Below the pieces are notes generated by a model that saw only the letters and a program-made list of their open reading frames with translations, had not been told where the DNA came from and did no database searches. A program made the translations under genes and the position numbers. From Heliocidaris tuberculata (Eukaryota; Echinodermata; Echinoidea; Camarodonta; Echinometridae), in NCBI GenBank assembly GCA_025618425.1, contig CM046832.1:61784108-61848107 (forward strand): DNA of 64,000 nucleotides, read 5' to 3'. Positions 26,674 through 39,039 of the stretch are shown here, piece by piece. Within the stretch, counting starts at the first letter, position 1; the number at the start of each line of letters is the position of its first letter.

Positions 26674-26706
26674 AAAAACCAAACAAACAAACAAACAAAC
26701 AAACAA
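26674..26706. repeat. CAAA tetranucleotide repeat
   Basis: About seven ACAA units. Confidence 0.9.
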
Positions 26707-26924
26707 TCAAAAAGGGATACATGCCCTACAGATTATGATTGGTACTAAAATCCTAATTTGTGGCACAAATGATCTGTAGACACATTTCTATGATTTGAAT
26801 TATTCCAATTTTGATATATTTGTTTTTATAATCATGTGTTGATTTTTTTATATTTTAAATTGTTTTTGAATGTTATATAATTGCAATTTAACTATACATT
26901 TATTTAATATAATTTTCCATCGAT

Positions 26925-27085
26925 GCTGAAGAAGAAGAGGAGGAAGAAGAAGAATTTAAAAAAAAGAAGAAGAAGAAGAAGAAGAAGAAGAAGACAGAAA
27001 AAAGAGAAGAAAAGATGAAGAAGTAGAAGAAGAAGAACAACAACAACGAGAAGAGAAGAAAAAGAAAAAGAAGAAGAGAAAAAAA
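26925..27085. repeat. GAA-rich polypurine tract
   Basis: An imperfect AGAAGA tract just beyond the candidate polyadenylation sites of the Hox gene. It makes a spurious Phe/Leu/Ser frame on the minus strand. Confidence 0.9.
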
Positions 27086-27209
27086 TCACAGGAAAAAGGA
27101 GGATTATGAAAAAGTTTACATAAGTTTACTGCCTAATTTTAATAGTATTTTGAAGTCGCATTTAGACTGACATAATTATAAGGGTCTGAATTAGTGAAAT
27201 ATCCAATGT

Positions 27210-27290
27210 TTTATTACGTTAATTTTTAAACAAACATGAACTTAAATTCCTATTCCTAAAATCATAATCTCATACTACAACAGTTTTAAT
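27210..27290 (-). terminator. Candidate polyadenylation signals of the Hox11/13 gene
   Basis: On the minus strand, ATTAAA (27,285-27,290) lies about 345 nt after the stop and AATAAA (27,210-27,215) about 420 nt after it. Both fit a short 3' UTR. The DNA here is AT-rich, so such hexamers also occur by chance. Confidence 0.3.
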
Positions 27291-27635
27291 ACATAAATTA
27301 TCATTTTTAAATTTACATGAACACAGCGTGTAAGCTACTCAAAAATGTATTTAAAAAAAAAATCAAGGAAATATCAGTGTATCTTTAGGAATCAACTTTG
27401 ATTGGTCATGTTGGTAAAGACGCTTTTGTGAAAAGATAACCACCTTCATATCTGTCCAGGGATATGTTTTCGATTTCGAAGAAGCGAGTTTCATCACATT
27501 ACTAGTAAATACCTCGACTTTTTATGAAATTTGTGCCATCATAACAAGGAAACTTTAGTTCTTGGACTATCTGAAGTCTTTCCTTTTGTTGATTATTCAT
27601 GTTCTTTGGGTCCATTTTTGGTCGCAAACGTCCGT

Positions 27636-28141
27636 TCAAATGGACGCAACGCTATGATGCTGTAGCACACCATGTTGTTGTAACTCAGCCAAAGGATTCG
27701 ATTCGTGTGTGCCTCCGCCCCCACCGCCACCAACATAAGCATGATGAATAGCGCTCGGTTTGTGTATCAGCTCCGTGGCGCCACCGCCGATTGTGCAATG
27801 GTCACCGCCCTTGGAGTCGAGATGATGATGATGGGGATGATGCTGGCCAGCGGGATGATGCGACTGGTGTTTCCTCTCGTTCTCCTCCCTCGCCCGCATC
27901 TTCTTAAGCTTCATCCTCCTGTTCTGGAACCAGATCTTGACTTGTCTCTCGGTGAGGCTCAGCGCCCTTGAGATGTGAGAGCGGCGGTCTCGAGTGAGGT
28001 ACATATTGTAGAGGAACTCCTTCTCCAGCTCGAACGTCTGGAATTTGGTGTAGGGTTTGCGTTTCTTGCGCGTGCGAACATTAGGTGGTGGCGCCATCCA
28101 TGTGTAGCTTGCAGATACCGTCTGGTGGCTGACACTGTGAT
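27636..28141 (-). CDS. Hox11/13: Hox11/13-type posterior Hox gene, exon 2 with homeodomain (residues 172-339)
   Basis: This exon carries the DNA-binding half. The acceptor is a pyrimidine-rich tract ending CATCTAG. The first two bases complete an Asp codon with the last G of exon 1, giving an unbroken SDSD-HSVSHQ junction. A tryptophan motif (SYTWM, Trp186) sits nine residues before the homeodomain, as in other Abd-B-class proteins where such a Trp can contact PBC cofactors. The homeodomain is residues 195-254 and has all the core residues: Leu16, Phe20, Trp48, Phe49, Gln50, Asn51, Arg53. The [10 protein letters not shown]-terminal arm, the NMYLTRDRR turn and the [10 protein letters not shown] recognition helix are typical of the posterior group. 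The tail is rich in His (266-278), has a seven-glycine run (309-315) and ends HHSVASI before TGA. Full protein: 339 residues. Hox11/13b is favoured over 11/13a from memory of echinoderm homeodomains. A tree would settle it. Confidence 0.92.
27894..28073 (-). other. Homeobox (60-codon homeodomain)
   Basis: This is the 180-bp homeobox inside exon 2. The third helix reads [12 protein letters not shown], with Ile47, Gln50, Asn51 and Met54 at the major-groove contact positions. Arg5 of the N-terminal arm is present for minor-groove contact. All three helices are intact with no gaps, so the protein should bind DNA. Confidence 0.97.
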
Positions 28142-28494
28142 CTAGATGGTGTGAAACAAATGAATGAATAGAAAATGTGTTAAAACACTTGAATTTAGTT
28201 TTACATGTCACATTTATAAATCATATTAATGCAGAATGAATACGACAAACAATTAAGCGTGAACATAAAATGCAATATTAGAATTGCAGTTGCTTTCTTA
28301 CAATATGAGACTTGAAAGTTGTAATGGAAGGTAATACAATTTTTTTATAATGTGAAAAATGAGGCAAAAGGCAAATCGAAGGGTAAATCCCTGATTCCTG
28401 TAGTGTAAAATTAGCATATTACAGATAATGATATCACTCATTAATGACAATTTTTGAGCTTTTTTTTCGAGTTATTTTTAAATGTGTCTACTCA

Positions 28495-28540
28495 AAAAAG
28501 TGTGTGGGGGGGGGGGCTGCTGCCCCCCCCCCCCGGTTCC
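28495..28540. repeat. G-run/C-run dyad
   Basis: About 12 G bases, then CTGCTG, then about 12 C bases. It can fold into a hairpin. Confidence 0.85.
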
Positions 28541-28897
28541 GCGGCCCATGATCTGTGGTAAATGATTTTTTAAATTGATATAACCATCAGTAGGATCATA
28601 AAAGCTGCCTCGAAAGCTAATCATGAGGACTATTTCAAAGGGGGGGGGGGATTTTCAGAAAAGAGAAGCACGGAATTACATTTTACTCTTCGAAAATGAA
28701 ATGAAAGTCAGGAATATCCTAATGTTAAACAACGGCTCCTGAAGCATGTGGTAAACTGTCCGATATCTGTTAGACAATTATTGGTCAGAGAAGAATACCA
28801 GCGATAATACGAGGTAAGTAATAATAAGATAATGACGGATACGAAATACATAAAGGGGATCAAAGAACTATATACGATAAATAAAAAGAGGGGTCGT

Positions 28898-29085
28898 CGT
28901 TTTTTTTTTTTTTTTGGGGGGGGGGGGGGGTGGGGGAGGCAGTTCTCTTGATGTGTAGTTGTCGAAGGGGGAGAGGATTTTAAACTCCTGAGAGATGGCA
29001 GTCATAGAGGGGTTGGGATTGCTCAGCGGGACAATTTTTTCAAGAGGGTCGACGTGGGGCGGGGGGGGGGGGGGGGGGAGGGGGT
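28898..29085. repeat. T-run/G-run junction and second long G run
   Basis: A T run leads into a G run (28,899-28,940), and a second, interrupted G run of more than 15 bases lies at about 29,056-29,085. Both are capable of G-quadruplex formation on the plus strand. Confidence 0.85.
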
Positions 29086-29489
29086 GTCTAGGATTGCTAG
29101 TTCGTAAGGTCAAGTTACATTAGTCCTGATAAGACCTTCAAAATATAATTTCATCTGGTATTAAGACTCTTCACACCTCTGTGCTATATATTGAATAAAC
29201 TGGAAATCAATTTTGAAGATTTAACGATCAAGTGCAGATCACTCACAGCGCATCCTAATTTCTTATACCAAACTTACATGTCATATAAGCCGCATTCTGA
29301 CATGTAAGTAGTCCCCCAAAATAAAATTTGTCTCTAAAGCCTAAAGAGGAAACAAGATAAAAGTTCCATTGACAAGATTTGGTCACTACTATTATATCTA
29401 TAATTAACCCACAATGAAACCAGACTTCGTGGTGTGTATTACACGAGAATTGGACCATGTAGTCTTGGGAAATTAAATAGGTCAACCAC

Positions 29490-30030
29490 CTTATTCGTCA
29501 AATCCGCTTCTCAGGTCAATCGACCCCCAGTCGTCCAATCAACGTAGAAACAGATTTGAGCAAATATCTGTCATGATTAATTATACCTCATGATCTTCAG
29601 TGAGAGGATGAGGATCATGTCAAAATTGATTAGCGATGATACTGTTCAGGAGTTGTACTTGATAACAGGGGTAATGCGATACCCCTCTTATACAAACGAA
29701 AATTCATAGTGACACCTGTCTGGAGGACCTCTCTCCTGAGAATAAGGGGTACAGGTCGGCCGCAGGACGAGGGATGTCTGACCAATGAAGCAGTAATCAG
29801 AAATATAATTAAATGTCTGGTCGAACACCTCATGTACTTGGGGAATCCCCTCACAAATTATGAACGTGTGGACGCTCTAGACAGCTGACTTCCAGTACCT
29901 GTGTTTTTCAGACATGACTTAATTAGTGGAAGGTTAAGCAATTGGTCGAAAATGACCTCTCATCATGATTGTTTCGCAAATTGCGGTACTATTTCAGGAA
30001 CGGCAAAACTTGGAATTAAGAGGCACAGGC
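29490..30030. promoter_or_regulatory. Candidate intronic regulatory block near exon 2
   Basis: This complex, repeat-free stretch lies 1.4-1.9 kb on the intron side of the homeobox exon. It contains homeodomain-type words ATGATTAATTAT (29,573-29,584) and TTGATTAGCGATGATA (29,627-29,642). No coding frame is convincing. The regulatory call rests only on position and base composition. Confidence 0.3.
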
Positions 30031-31579
30031 TCCACAATGTTCTAAACATCAAAATAACGGGAGCTTTCGCTAGTGCTCTTTTATATACTTGGTCCCCTTT
30101 GAAAAAAACAGCTATTAGCTGACAAGGCAATCCAACCCATGAGTGGAAAACAAATTAATAGAAAATAAAAAGTACTTAAAATTCTCATTTAGATAGGTAA
30201 AATTGCTCTTGAAACTTTATTATGCTGTTCTAGTAGCAAATACAGTTTTTGATATCATCATAAGTACATAATATTTCATGGGATATGTATTCGTATATCT
30301 TATAATCTATTGCCGTTTTTCATGTAAACTAACGAAGTAGTGAGAAAAAAAAAATCACAAAGATAAAGAAGTAAGAGAACTTTAGAATATCTAATTTAAT
30401 TAAAGGATAAGCTGTATTACGTCAAAGGGACCTTTCATCATTACTGTTTTTGTAGTAGATTCACTCACTTTGTTTCATTTTGGGTACAATTCTAAGCATT
30501 CTACACACTATCTAAAAACAACCAAAAAAATGCTACATTTGTTAAATTTCCCTGAAAATACTCACATGATTAGTATGTTATATTCAATTCAAATACTATT
30601 TTGTTAAATGCATAATTGAAGCTAGACTCATAGAAGCAAGGCAGCACATACATGATACTATCATAAGGAATATAACATGATCTTGTTTCAAACAAAAAGC
30701 AGATTGATATAAATGAATGCCGCCCCCTAGATGTCGATGCAGATAGGTTCTCACAATGATGAATTCATCTATTTCCCTCTAAATACTCGTTCACGCAAGA
30801 AGTGTGTTGTTGTTCTTTTTTTTTTCTTTTTTTTTTTATTAAGGGAACCACCCTTTATTTTGAAACCGATTTGCATTAAAAATAGCACCAAGAATGTGGA
30901 ATCAGTATCACGGGGGCGCTCGAGCTTAACTTTGAAAAAAAAAATCCCCTTAATCCATTATTGGTCCAGCAGAGAGCATGGGGTAAAGGGGATAAGCAAC
31001 GGACCGGAATCGCTAAATCCGAAGCATGTCCACCCCCAATTGGATTAGGAGACACGTGCCAAGAAAAAAAAATGGGAAAAAGTAAGCAATCACAAACAAG
31101 GTGATATAATTATCATGATTTCGGCGAATTTTCAAAAGTTCATTTTAGGTTCACCTATATGTACTGTTGAAAATGAGATGAAACATGGAAAGGATTGGGA
31201 AATGTCAAATTAAGATAAAGATAAAAAATGAAGTAAGGAAGTATAAAGATTATTACAAGTTTTACATCGGGATTTCACATGCATGCGCACGTCTGTTTGG
31301 CAAGCACGTAATACTATAATATAGAATATCTCACGGTTAGATAATCCATTGTAAATAAGTTATATGAATCATTCAATCACATGACAAGGATTCTGTCAAC
31401 AAGATCAACACTGCAGTGAAAATTTTCTGTTGTATAATCGTCAAATTTATCTTGCTCTAACTCAGTTCACGCTATAACGATGTGTTGATTAAAAAAATAA
31501 TCTTGTACAGACAAATATCCCCCGGTTTGACTATAATCCCTTTTAATACGAAAACTACTCCAAAGTGATTACCCCCTGC

Positions 31580-31725
31580 TATGGGTAGTTGTCCTAGGGG
31601 AGGGGTCAGTAGTCCGGGGGAGGGGTAGTTGTCTTTAAATAGAGTACTTTTCCAGGGTGAATGTCCGGGGGTAGTTGTCCTCTGGGTAGTTGTACGAGTG
31701 CGGTAATCCAGGGGGAATTTTCTTA
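31580..31725. repeat. Cluster of GGGTAGTTGTCC words
   Basis: GGGTAGTTGTC-type words occur at about 31,580, 31,625, 31,669 and 31,684 with GGGGGAGGGG in between. GGTAGTTGTCCGGGGG also occurs at 55,180, next to the family C palindrome. Confidence 0.65.
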
Positions 31726-31919
31726 GAAGCTCAAATAAGAGACAATTTTAACAAAATTCCACATGATCAACTAAAATTCAAAATCTAAATATGTTACATT
31801 CTTACAACAACATTTTGTATAACTAATATTTTATAGTGATCGAAAGTTGAGGCTATTCACAATTATGATTTCTACTATGCAGAATCATCATGGACAGAAA
31901 GAATAGCTGGTTTAAAATC

Positions 31920-32200
31920 AGAATGAAGATAAGATGTAGAAATAGAAGTAAAAGTAGAAGTGGAAGTAGGAATTAGAAATATAGAGAAAAAAAATCAGAG
32001 AAGCAAGAGAGATGATACGAGAGTGGGAGAAAGAGAATGGAGGAGAGAATAGAGAGAGGATGGTAGATATAAAAAGAAGAGAAAGAGAGGGGGGGGGTAG
32101 ACAGAGAAGACATAGATGAAAGGGAGGGAAGGAGAGAAATAGAGAAGAAACGCGAAAGAGTAGGACATGGAGACAAGGAAAGGGAGAGTAAGTGCTTGAT
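31920..32200. repeat. Polypurine GA-rich low-complexity tract
   Basis: Nearly pure purine for about 250 bases, with AGTAGAAGT and GAGAGA words. Spurious frames arise on the minus strand. Confidence 0.85.
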
Positions 32201-33349
32201 GCGGAGACATGGAAGACAGAAGGAATAATATGATCATCATAATCATTGTCCCTATTCTAAACGAAGTAAAGTGCAATGTTTTTATATCTGCAACCATAGA
32301 TGTAGGCCTGGGCCCTCTTGCAAAAAAAGTTGCCTTCAATCGCAGGTCAAAAACTTGATTTTCAGCCGATCAGGATCACATATGTAAAGTCGCCCTGATT
32401 CTGAAAGAGGAGATTCTAAGCATATAACTCATTAGCATTGAATGTTCCTAACTCACTGAGAGTAGAATGCACAGTGCAAGTTTGCAGTATATTGAAGCAC
32501 TCTGACTTGCAAGGTATTGTACTAAGGTGACAAAAGAAGGATTAGAACTCAGTAAAAATTTCTATGAAGATATTATCAGATTGTCCTAAAACTTGGCATA
32601 CTAATTAAGCATATCCTGTTCATCATAGTGCACAAGTATCAATGCAAGAACTTATTCTATGGGAGATCGAAATGAGACAAGTATTCAGGGTCGTGTAATA
32701 CAACAAAATCCAGAGAAGTCAACTGTCAGAAATACCACTTTTAGATTGTTTGGTGGATTACTTAGAAAAACGTATACTCTTCAGGATTTGACCATCATTG
32801 ATTGAGCTCTAACTGGATCACAGCCGATCAGGATCACATATTTGGGACTTGCGTTTAATTTTTTGAGTTGCGTTTAATCGCAACTTTTTATGCAAGAGGG
32901 CCCTATTTGAGCAAAGAATCACATGCGTATGACTTGGATGAAAGAACACGTCATTGTTCACATTCACAGGTCTCTTTATCTCTCTCTCTCGCTCTCCCTC
33001 CCTCTCCCTCTCCCTCTCTTCCACACCTCCCTCTAATCTCTGATATAGTCAGCTATTATTAATCACTCATTTCAATCACACAATTTTGGGAACATCCAAC
33101 AGGTCCAACACGTACTTCTTGCAAGCAACTTCTGTTGCATGGTACATGTGTTAGTAATGCTAATTAACACATTGCTGGCGTAAAAATAGTTAATATGCTG
33201 TTGAAAATGATAGTTTGTTTTTGAAGTTTATTGGGGATCTGATAATTCCTGTCTGACCAGTCATAGCATGCTACCCCCAAACAGATGAGGTTCATCTACC
33301 CGATTAAGAAAAGTGACATTTTATTTTCATATTTCTCCTGCCCCTTCTG

Positions 33350-33362
33350 CTCTCTCTCTCTC

Positions 33363-33423
<61 letters not shown>

Positions 33424-33472
33424 TCTGCCGATCCCCATCTCCCTCCCCCCTCCTCCTCATCTCTCTCTCTCC
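33350..33472. repeat. CT microsatellite
   Basis: About 25 perfect CT units inside a longer pyrimidine tract. Frames on both strands are artefacts. Confidence 0.97.
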
Positions 33473-34076
33473 CACACACACAATCTCTTTCAGGATTAGA
33501 GACAGTTATCCTTTTCATTTTTCGTACCTTAAAATTTAAGAAGCATTTTTTTTTTTTAAGTATCAGCATATGATATACTTTTCGCTAACAAGTATTCACA
33601 TGTTCGAAAAATGTTATCGAAATATAAACATTTTCCAATAGTTAAGGTTTTAGTCAATTTTATGACTGCTTTGTAGATAGTAATAATTTTATTTCACATC
33701 CAAATCGAAACAAGCTTGTAGATGTAGTAAAAATGGAAAGAACAGCCTTCACCGTCAGGCCTTTCTAGCAAAATAATCTCTTTATTTCTATCATGTATCA
33801 AGGATTTGCACATTTCGTTGAACATTAACTGTCATCATGTACGATGCTTTCCTCATAAATTGAAAATGTAGAAGATGGGCATATGTATTAAGAGTGGCAC
33901 GATAAACTTTCCCCTCCAAAAACCCCATAAGGGGCTGGTCTATAGTTAAACAGGTGTTGTATTAGAGTCTTGGCACTGAGCTCATGCAGTTCACGACAGT
34001 AGGGCATGACCGACAGGAAATGTATGAAGAAAAATACTCTTCCCCTCCTCTCCAGCCGTCCCCTTTTTTGTTCCTT

Positions 34077-34302
34077 TCTTTCTTTCTTCTTATTTTTCTT
34101 TTTCTTTTTCTTTTTCTTTTTCTTTTTCTTTTTCTTTTTCTTTGTCTTTTCTTTCTTCTTCTTCTTCTTCTTCTTCTTCTTCTTCTTCTTCTTCTTCTTC
34201 TTCTTCTTCTTCTTCTTCTTCTTCTTCTTCTTCTTCTTCTTCTTCTTCTTCTTCTTCTTCTTCTTCTTCTTCATTTTTTTTTTTTTTTTTGGGGGGGGGG
34301 GT
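34077..34302. repeat. TTTTTC hexamer plus TTC triplet expansion ending in a T-run/G-run junction
   Basis: About eight TTTTTC units (34,094-34,142) are followed by about 40 perfect TTC triplets (34,153-34,272), then about 18 T and about 12 G bases. Together this is a polypyrimidine stretch of about 200 bases in the intron of the Hox gene. Confidence 0.97.
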
Positions 34303-34449
34303 TGATATGTATTTGCGATTCCTAAGGTAATTCGGTGACAGCTAGTTCGGGATGGGGGATGCTCCTATAATATTTTTAATTTGGTTTTGTTTTGTTCTTG
34401 CAAACTGGGGGAACACACCTGATCCGCCCCTACGCTGGATACGCCTCTG
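34300..34449. mobile_element. hAT-like transposon end fragment
   Basis: The right end, reversed, reads CAGAGGCGTATCCAGCGTAG, the same CAGTGGCGTA-type terminus as at 12.5-13.2 and 59.4-59.7 kb. The matching left end was not found. The pyrimidine expansion may interrupt it. Confidence 0.4.
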
Positions 34450-34469
34450 TACTTATATGATTAAGTGTC

Positions 34470-36500
34470 AAAGAGTTTGCACACCTCACAGGTCTTCTTT
34501 TTGAATCGAGCAAATTCATTCGGTGTATTCTTAGCCATATTAGAGTACGTGTTCATACTTCACATCAGGGTCATTCCCACGAACTCCTTCGAGATAGCCA
34601 AATCCCATATCCTAAATATACGCTAAAGTGATTGTACTTTGTCGCAAAAGAGCTAGATAAATTATCCATCACTGCAATTATATTCTTAAAGAGATAAATA
34701 TATGTATATATGAAATATATAACATACTCTTATACGGTAGGGAATCTTTTATGTTGAATAAATCAACCCATTCTTCTTCATTGACAATGATAAAACTGGT
34801 CAGTAAATAGTTTAGGTTCACTGTTTTCCCCAAACATTCAACTTATAAAAGAAATATAAATAAATGTCAATATGGTCAAGAACAACTATCAATACACATA
34901 TTTACTGGCCCCTATCGCTATGATCACAGTTTCAGGCTATTTCTTGATCATATTTTTGTCTCAGAAATCATATTATGCGATCGCATGTTTATTTTTAAAA
35001 TCTAACATGGGTCTCGCAAAACTGTCAACTGTATGAACTTACATAATGTACGTAAATGTATGGAACTGCTCTTCAAATAATTGATTGTGAAATCAGGTCG
35101 AGCACATTGTTAAATATCATTATATTTTCTAAATTTATCACATAACTTTGAATGTTGTACAGAAAGTAAACATGCTGTCATGCAGCTGTTCACCAACACG
35201 GGACACCACGTTTATGCTTCACAATGTCCAAGCATGTCATTGAATATCTTTGAAATCATTTATCACTTAATTCTTAATTTTTGATTTCAAGAAATCTGAG
35301 CTACTGATATTGAAATGTGAAGCCTGATATTATGTAATAGATCTCAAATCACAAAATTAAAAAGACATAAACAATCAATTAAAAACAAGAACATATCAGA
35401 AATGTTGATTATATGGATGAAATTTGATAACTATGTTTTTATATATTAACACGATAAAACTATTTTCGAAAAATCAACTCAGGGCAGTTTCAGTAGCCCT
35501 GTCTATCACCTTTAGAAATGTGCGAACATTACAATGGCGTATTACTTAATCCGAACCTGATTTCTATGAGCAGCACAATAGGCCTTTGAAATTGCCCTTG
35601 AGTTTTTTCGAAAGTAGTTTTGATCGTGTTTATTGTTAAATAGGTACTATTTTGCTCTTTATATTCCTCGACAGACAGGACTTCTACACCCCACCCATGT
35701 CAAAACTAGTTTGTTTTGTTTGCAATAAAGAGATGATAATAAAGATAATTCATTACATCTTTTTTTTTCAAATATAAAATACTGCTATTGTTTAAACTGC
35801 TGCATGGTTTAGGAATTTTCAAACATTTTCTTGTCTCCAAACCTCGAACAAATCAGGGAAATGTAGTTTTCAAATAACTTCAAACTTGCGTTGAACTGCA
35901 GTATTGTAATGATTTTTCACATTTCACAAAGTGTTTTCATGTGTTTCTAATCTGAAATTTAAAGCCCAAATTATCACTTATTTTTGCAGGTATGTATGGT
36001 TGAATGTAGTAATACATTGTCTAATATTTTTTTTATAAAATCCTCAAAAATATGTATTTTATGAGATTTGAATTGTATAATTACGTCATGTAAATATTCA
36101 AAAAGTCCCAAGCGCAATTTCATGAAGAACCGAAGAAATGCTAGTCATTTGAATTTTCATTATTTCAACAAGAACCATGGATATAATCATGAGAAATTAT
36201 GAAAACTGTCAGTGTTACAATGGAATTTTAGTTGAATTCTTCGAAATTTTACAACTTCATCCAACATGAGCACGCGGGACTATGTAGCCAAAAGAAATCC
36301 CTTTTATATGAGTAAATTACACACGGTCCTTTATCATCTTTAGATGTTCCTCCCTATAAATCAAGCCAAAGTAAGCGGCGGAAATTTATATATCACAGGC
36401 CATGTTATCAAGGTCAAGTTTATCATGAAAGGACTCTGAAATTGGATAAAATGATCGGTGACCCGACATTTACTCCTGAAACATTTTTTTTTTCTTTCTT
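34470..36500. other. Intronic AT-rich DNA without recognised features
   Basis: No exon, RNA or transposon was identified. A/T runs are frequent. Confidence 0.55.
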
Positions 36501-36539
36501 CAATGATATAGGGTAATGGTTAGGGTTGCAAATGAATTT

Positions 36540-36643
36540 TATGTTTGTTTATTTTTATTTTTTTTTTTTTATTTTTTTTTTGTTTTGTTTTGTTGTTGTT
36601 GTTGTTGTTTTTTTTTTTTTTTGGGGGGGGGGGGGAAGGGTAA
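36540..36643. repeat. T-rich tract, GTT triplets and T-run/G-run junction
   Basis: Long T runs with TTGTTG units precede about 13 G bases. Confidence 0.9.
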
Positions 36644-36689
36644 GGGCAAGAATAATGTATAGTGTTTGGTATAGTGTTTAAGTTAGGAA

Positions 36690-36830
36690 TCGGTTATAGA
36701 GCCATACGACGGGAGGGGGTTCGGGCTGCAGCCCCCTGACAATATTATAATCACCAATATTTGGGCAATCGTCACCTCATATTCGGGCAGAGAGGTGGTC
36801 TATTGGTGATTTTATGTCTTACCTAGTACC
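36690..36830 (+). mobile_element. Family D repeat fragment
   Basis: AGCCATACGACGGGAGGGG, GGGCTGCAGCCCCC and CTCATATTCGGGCAGAGAGG occur in the same order on the minus strand at 51.95-52.07 kb. The last word also matches 11.31 kb. Confidence 0.55.
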
Positions 36831-37439
36831 TAGTACGTTTTAGTATGTCAAAACTGTTGATATTCTAGCAAGAATCGGCATTACCCCCTTCACAAAATTT
36901 TCCCGCACTATGCGCATGATGCGTGCAGCACATGCAAGCAGCAATCTCTTCGTCTTCACTAGTGTTACAATATTTTTTTTTTTAATAGGTCTCCGACTGC
37001 CACAACTGATAGCTTTGCTTCAGTAATCACAACTGGTGTGTATTTCTTGTTTGTATAAACTCCCTTTTTACCTAAATCATTTTCAATTAAAGAAACCCTT
37101 CCTTCTTCCGTTTTATTTTATCCGATTAGAAACGAGTGATCGATCAAGCAAGAGACTGGTATCTATCTATCTACCTGAGTCCTGAGCCAGTGTGTCATTT
37201 CGCCCTTTATACTCAGTGGGTGAAAAGTATATACAGGGGATATTGGTGGTAACGATGAGACACGAACAAATATTCATACTGAAATGGAAACAATATGCAA
37301 TGTAAAATCCGTCATACAAGATGTGTTTTCAAATGTAATGTGTTATGAAATTACAAGGAAATCATGATCTGCTACACATCACAATGAAAGCAAACATTTG
37401 AATCCTTTTTTACGTGTCAGATTACTAATTTGTCCACAC

Positions 37440-37720
37440 TCTTTATTGTCATACTGATACTGCTCAAAATTAATGACTACCAGCCCAGCTTTATTTGTTT
37501 TACATTTGCAACGTATAAATCGGGGAAATCCACATCCGGCTGCCGTAAATCAATTAATATGCAAACCCTATTTATCATTACCTTGTATTCGTTTTACTTA
37601 AGTTGAAAAAAAAATTTCCTAATTGTTTATGTGGCCATCCTGATATTAACCAAACGCTCATTATCATTAGCACCACAGATCGATGTTCAATTGAAAATGT
37701 TTCATAAGCTGTGTACAGTT
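37440..37720. promoter_or_regulatory. Candidate intronic regulatory block
   Basis: This low-repeat sequence contains CGTATAAATC, GGGGAAATCC (NF-kB-like), TTAATATGCAAA (octamer-like) and TTATCATTA words. The motif cluster is suggestive only. Confidence 0.22.
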
Positions 37721-38479
37721 AGTAAATGAAACGTTAAATTTTTTATAGATTCATAACGTCTGCAATGGACATCATGAATAAACACATGAGATTAGAAATG
37801 TTACAGTAGAACACTGCAGGGCATGTGAGTTTTATCCGTCATAACGCACTAACAGAACATTTCAATCACGAAGGAAAAAGGTTATCCTGTGTTTAGTTTA
37901 TTTAAACATGAAATAAATATAAAAATAGATCAAAGTCGACGAATGAAAACGCAGTTATGTGATCTCAGTCATGCTCATATGTTTATAAATAAACATTAAA
38001 TTATCCTGGTGGATGTAAATATTACCATGCCTCCATCATTTAAGTAAATCAATATCTTAACTTGGTGTTCCAATATAAAATGCAAATAGATCAAGTAGAA
38101 ATCACAGAGATTCGGCTTGTGTTTAAAAAAGACATTGCACTGAAAGAGTCGTTTCCTTTCAAGAGATTTAGTATGCCAGTGACTACAATGAAATAAAATA
38201 GTCAGCGGCTTGATTATTCCCATGGGGTGAGACACGAACTAATACAGAATCTTGAAAAAGAAAAAAAAAATACTCCTGAAACATTTCAAAAATGATGTTA
38301 TTCAATTTTATTGCAAATCAAATAATCCAATGGATAAGTTTGAATACTTCAAAAGGCCGATAAAAATCCCAATTTTGATGACTATTTCTACTGAACGTTT
38401 TCAGATCTATAGTTTCTGAAAGACAAAGTCTTGTTTCATAATTGTTTGATATCTTTATTCTTGCTCTCCTCCACTCATC

Positions 38480-38586
38480 CTTATCTTCTCTCTCTCTCTC
38501 TTTGTCTCTCTCTCTCTCTCTTTGTCTTCTCTCTCTCTCTCTCTTTGTCTCTCTCCTCTCCCTCTCTTTTTTTTTTTTTTTTTTTT
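38480..38586. repeat. CT/TCTTTGT low-complexity tract
   Basis: CT runs are separated by three TTTGTCT words about 26-33 bases apart, and a run of about 19 T bases follows. Confidence 0.9.
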
Positions 38587-39039
38587 ACCTCTAGTGATCT
38601 TTAACTACCAAAATAGTGTCAGATTTTTGTCGTACTGCGATCTGTTCAATTGAACTTTTTTTTTTTTTTTCTACCAAACACTTTTTATGCAAACAGCAAA
38701 GATAGATTTAAATTTCACTGTAAAAGTTACAAATGTCCTACCAGCAAGTTTTAAAAAATGTATGGTTGAGGGAATTTATAAATATATATTTGGACTCACA
38801 TTTTCAATGGCTACTGTCTGAAATTGAAATATTGTGACTTCATATCATCAAAACATTATAAGTTATGTCAATAGTAAATTAGCTTTTCATTTTCAGATGT
38901 CTCTTGAATATGACACACCTTAGAGGGTAACATAATGTAGATGAAAATTTTTCAAAACTTTGCTTTTATAATTATGATAAATTGTCAAAACATGAATTAA
39001 AACCTGAATTAAAATCATGTGAGAATGTATACTATTTCA

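Noticed and set aside
27705..27971. 88-codon plus-strand frame opposite exon 2
   Set aside because: It is the antisense shadow of the homeobox exon. The minus-strand homeodomain is certain.
30119..30170. Fifth family A copy starting AAGGCAATCCAACCC
   Set aside because: Only about 15 bases match and the following sequence does not continue the family A order.
32818..33062. Open frames with Glu/Arg or Ser/Leu repeats
   Set aside because: They are generated by a CT/GA microsatellite.
33888..34330. Poly-Lys, poly-Phe, poly-Leu and poly-Ser frames
   Set aside because: They are translations of the TTC/TTTTTC expansion, with no start context or domain.
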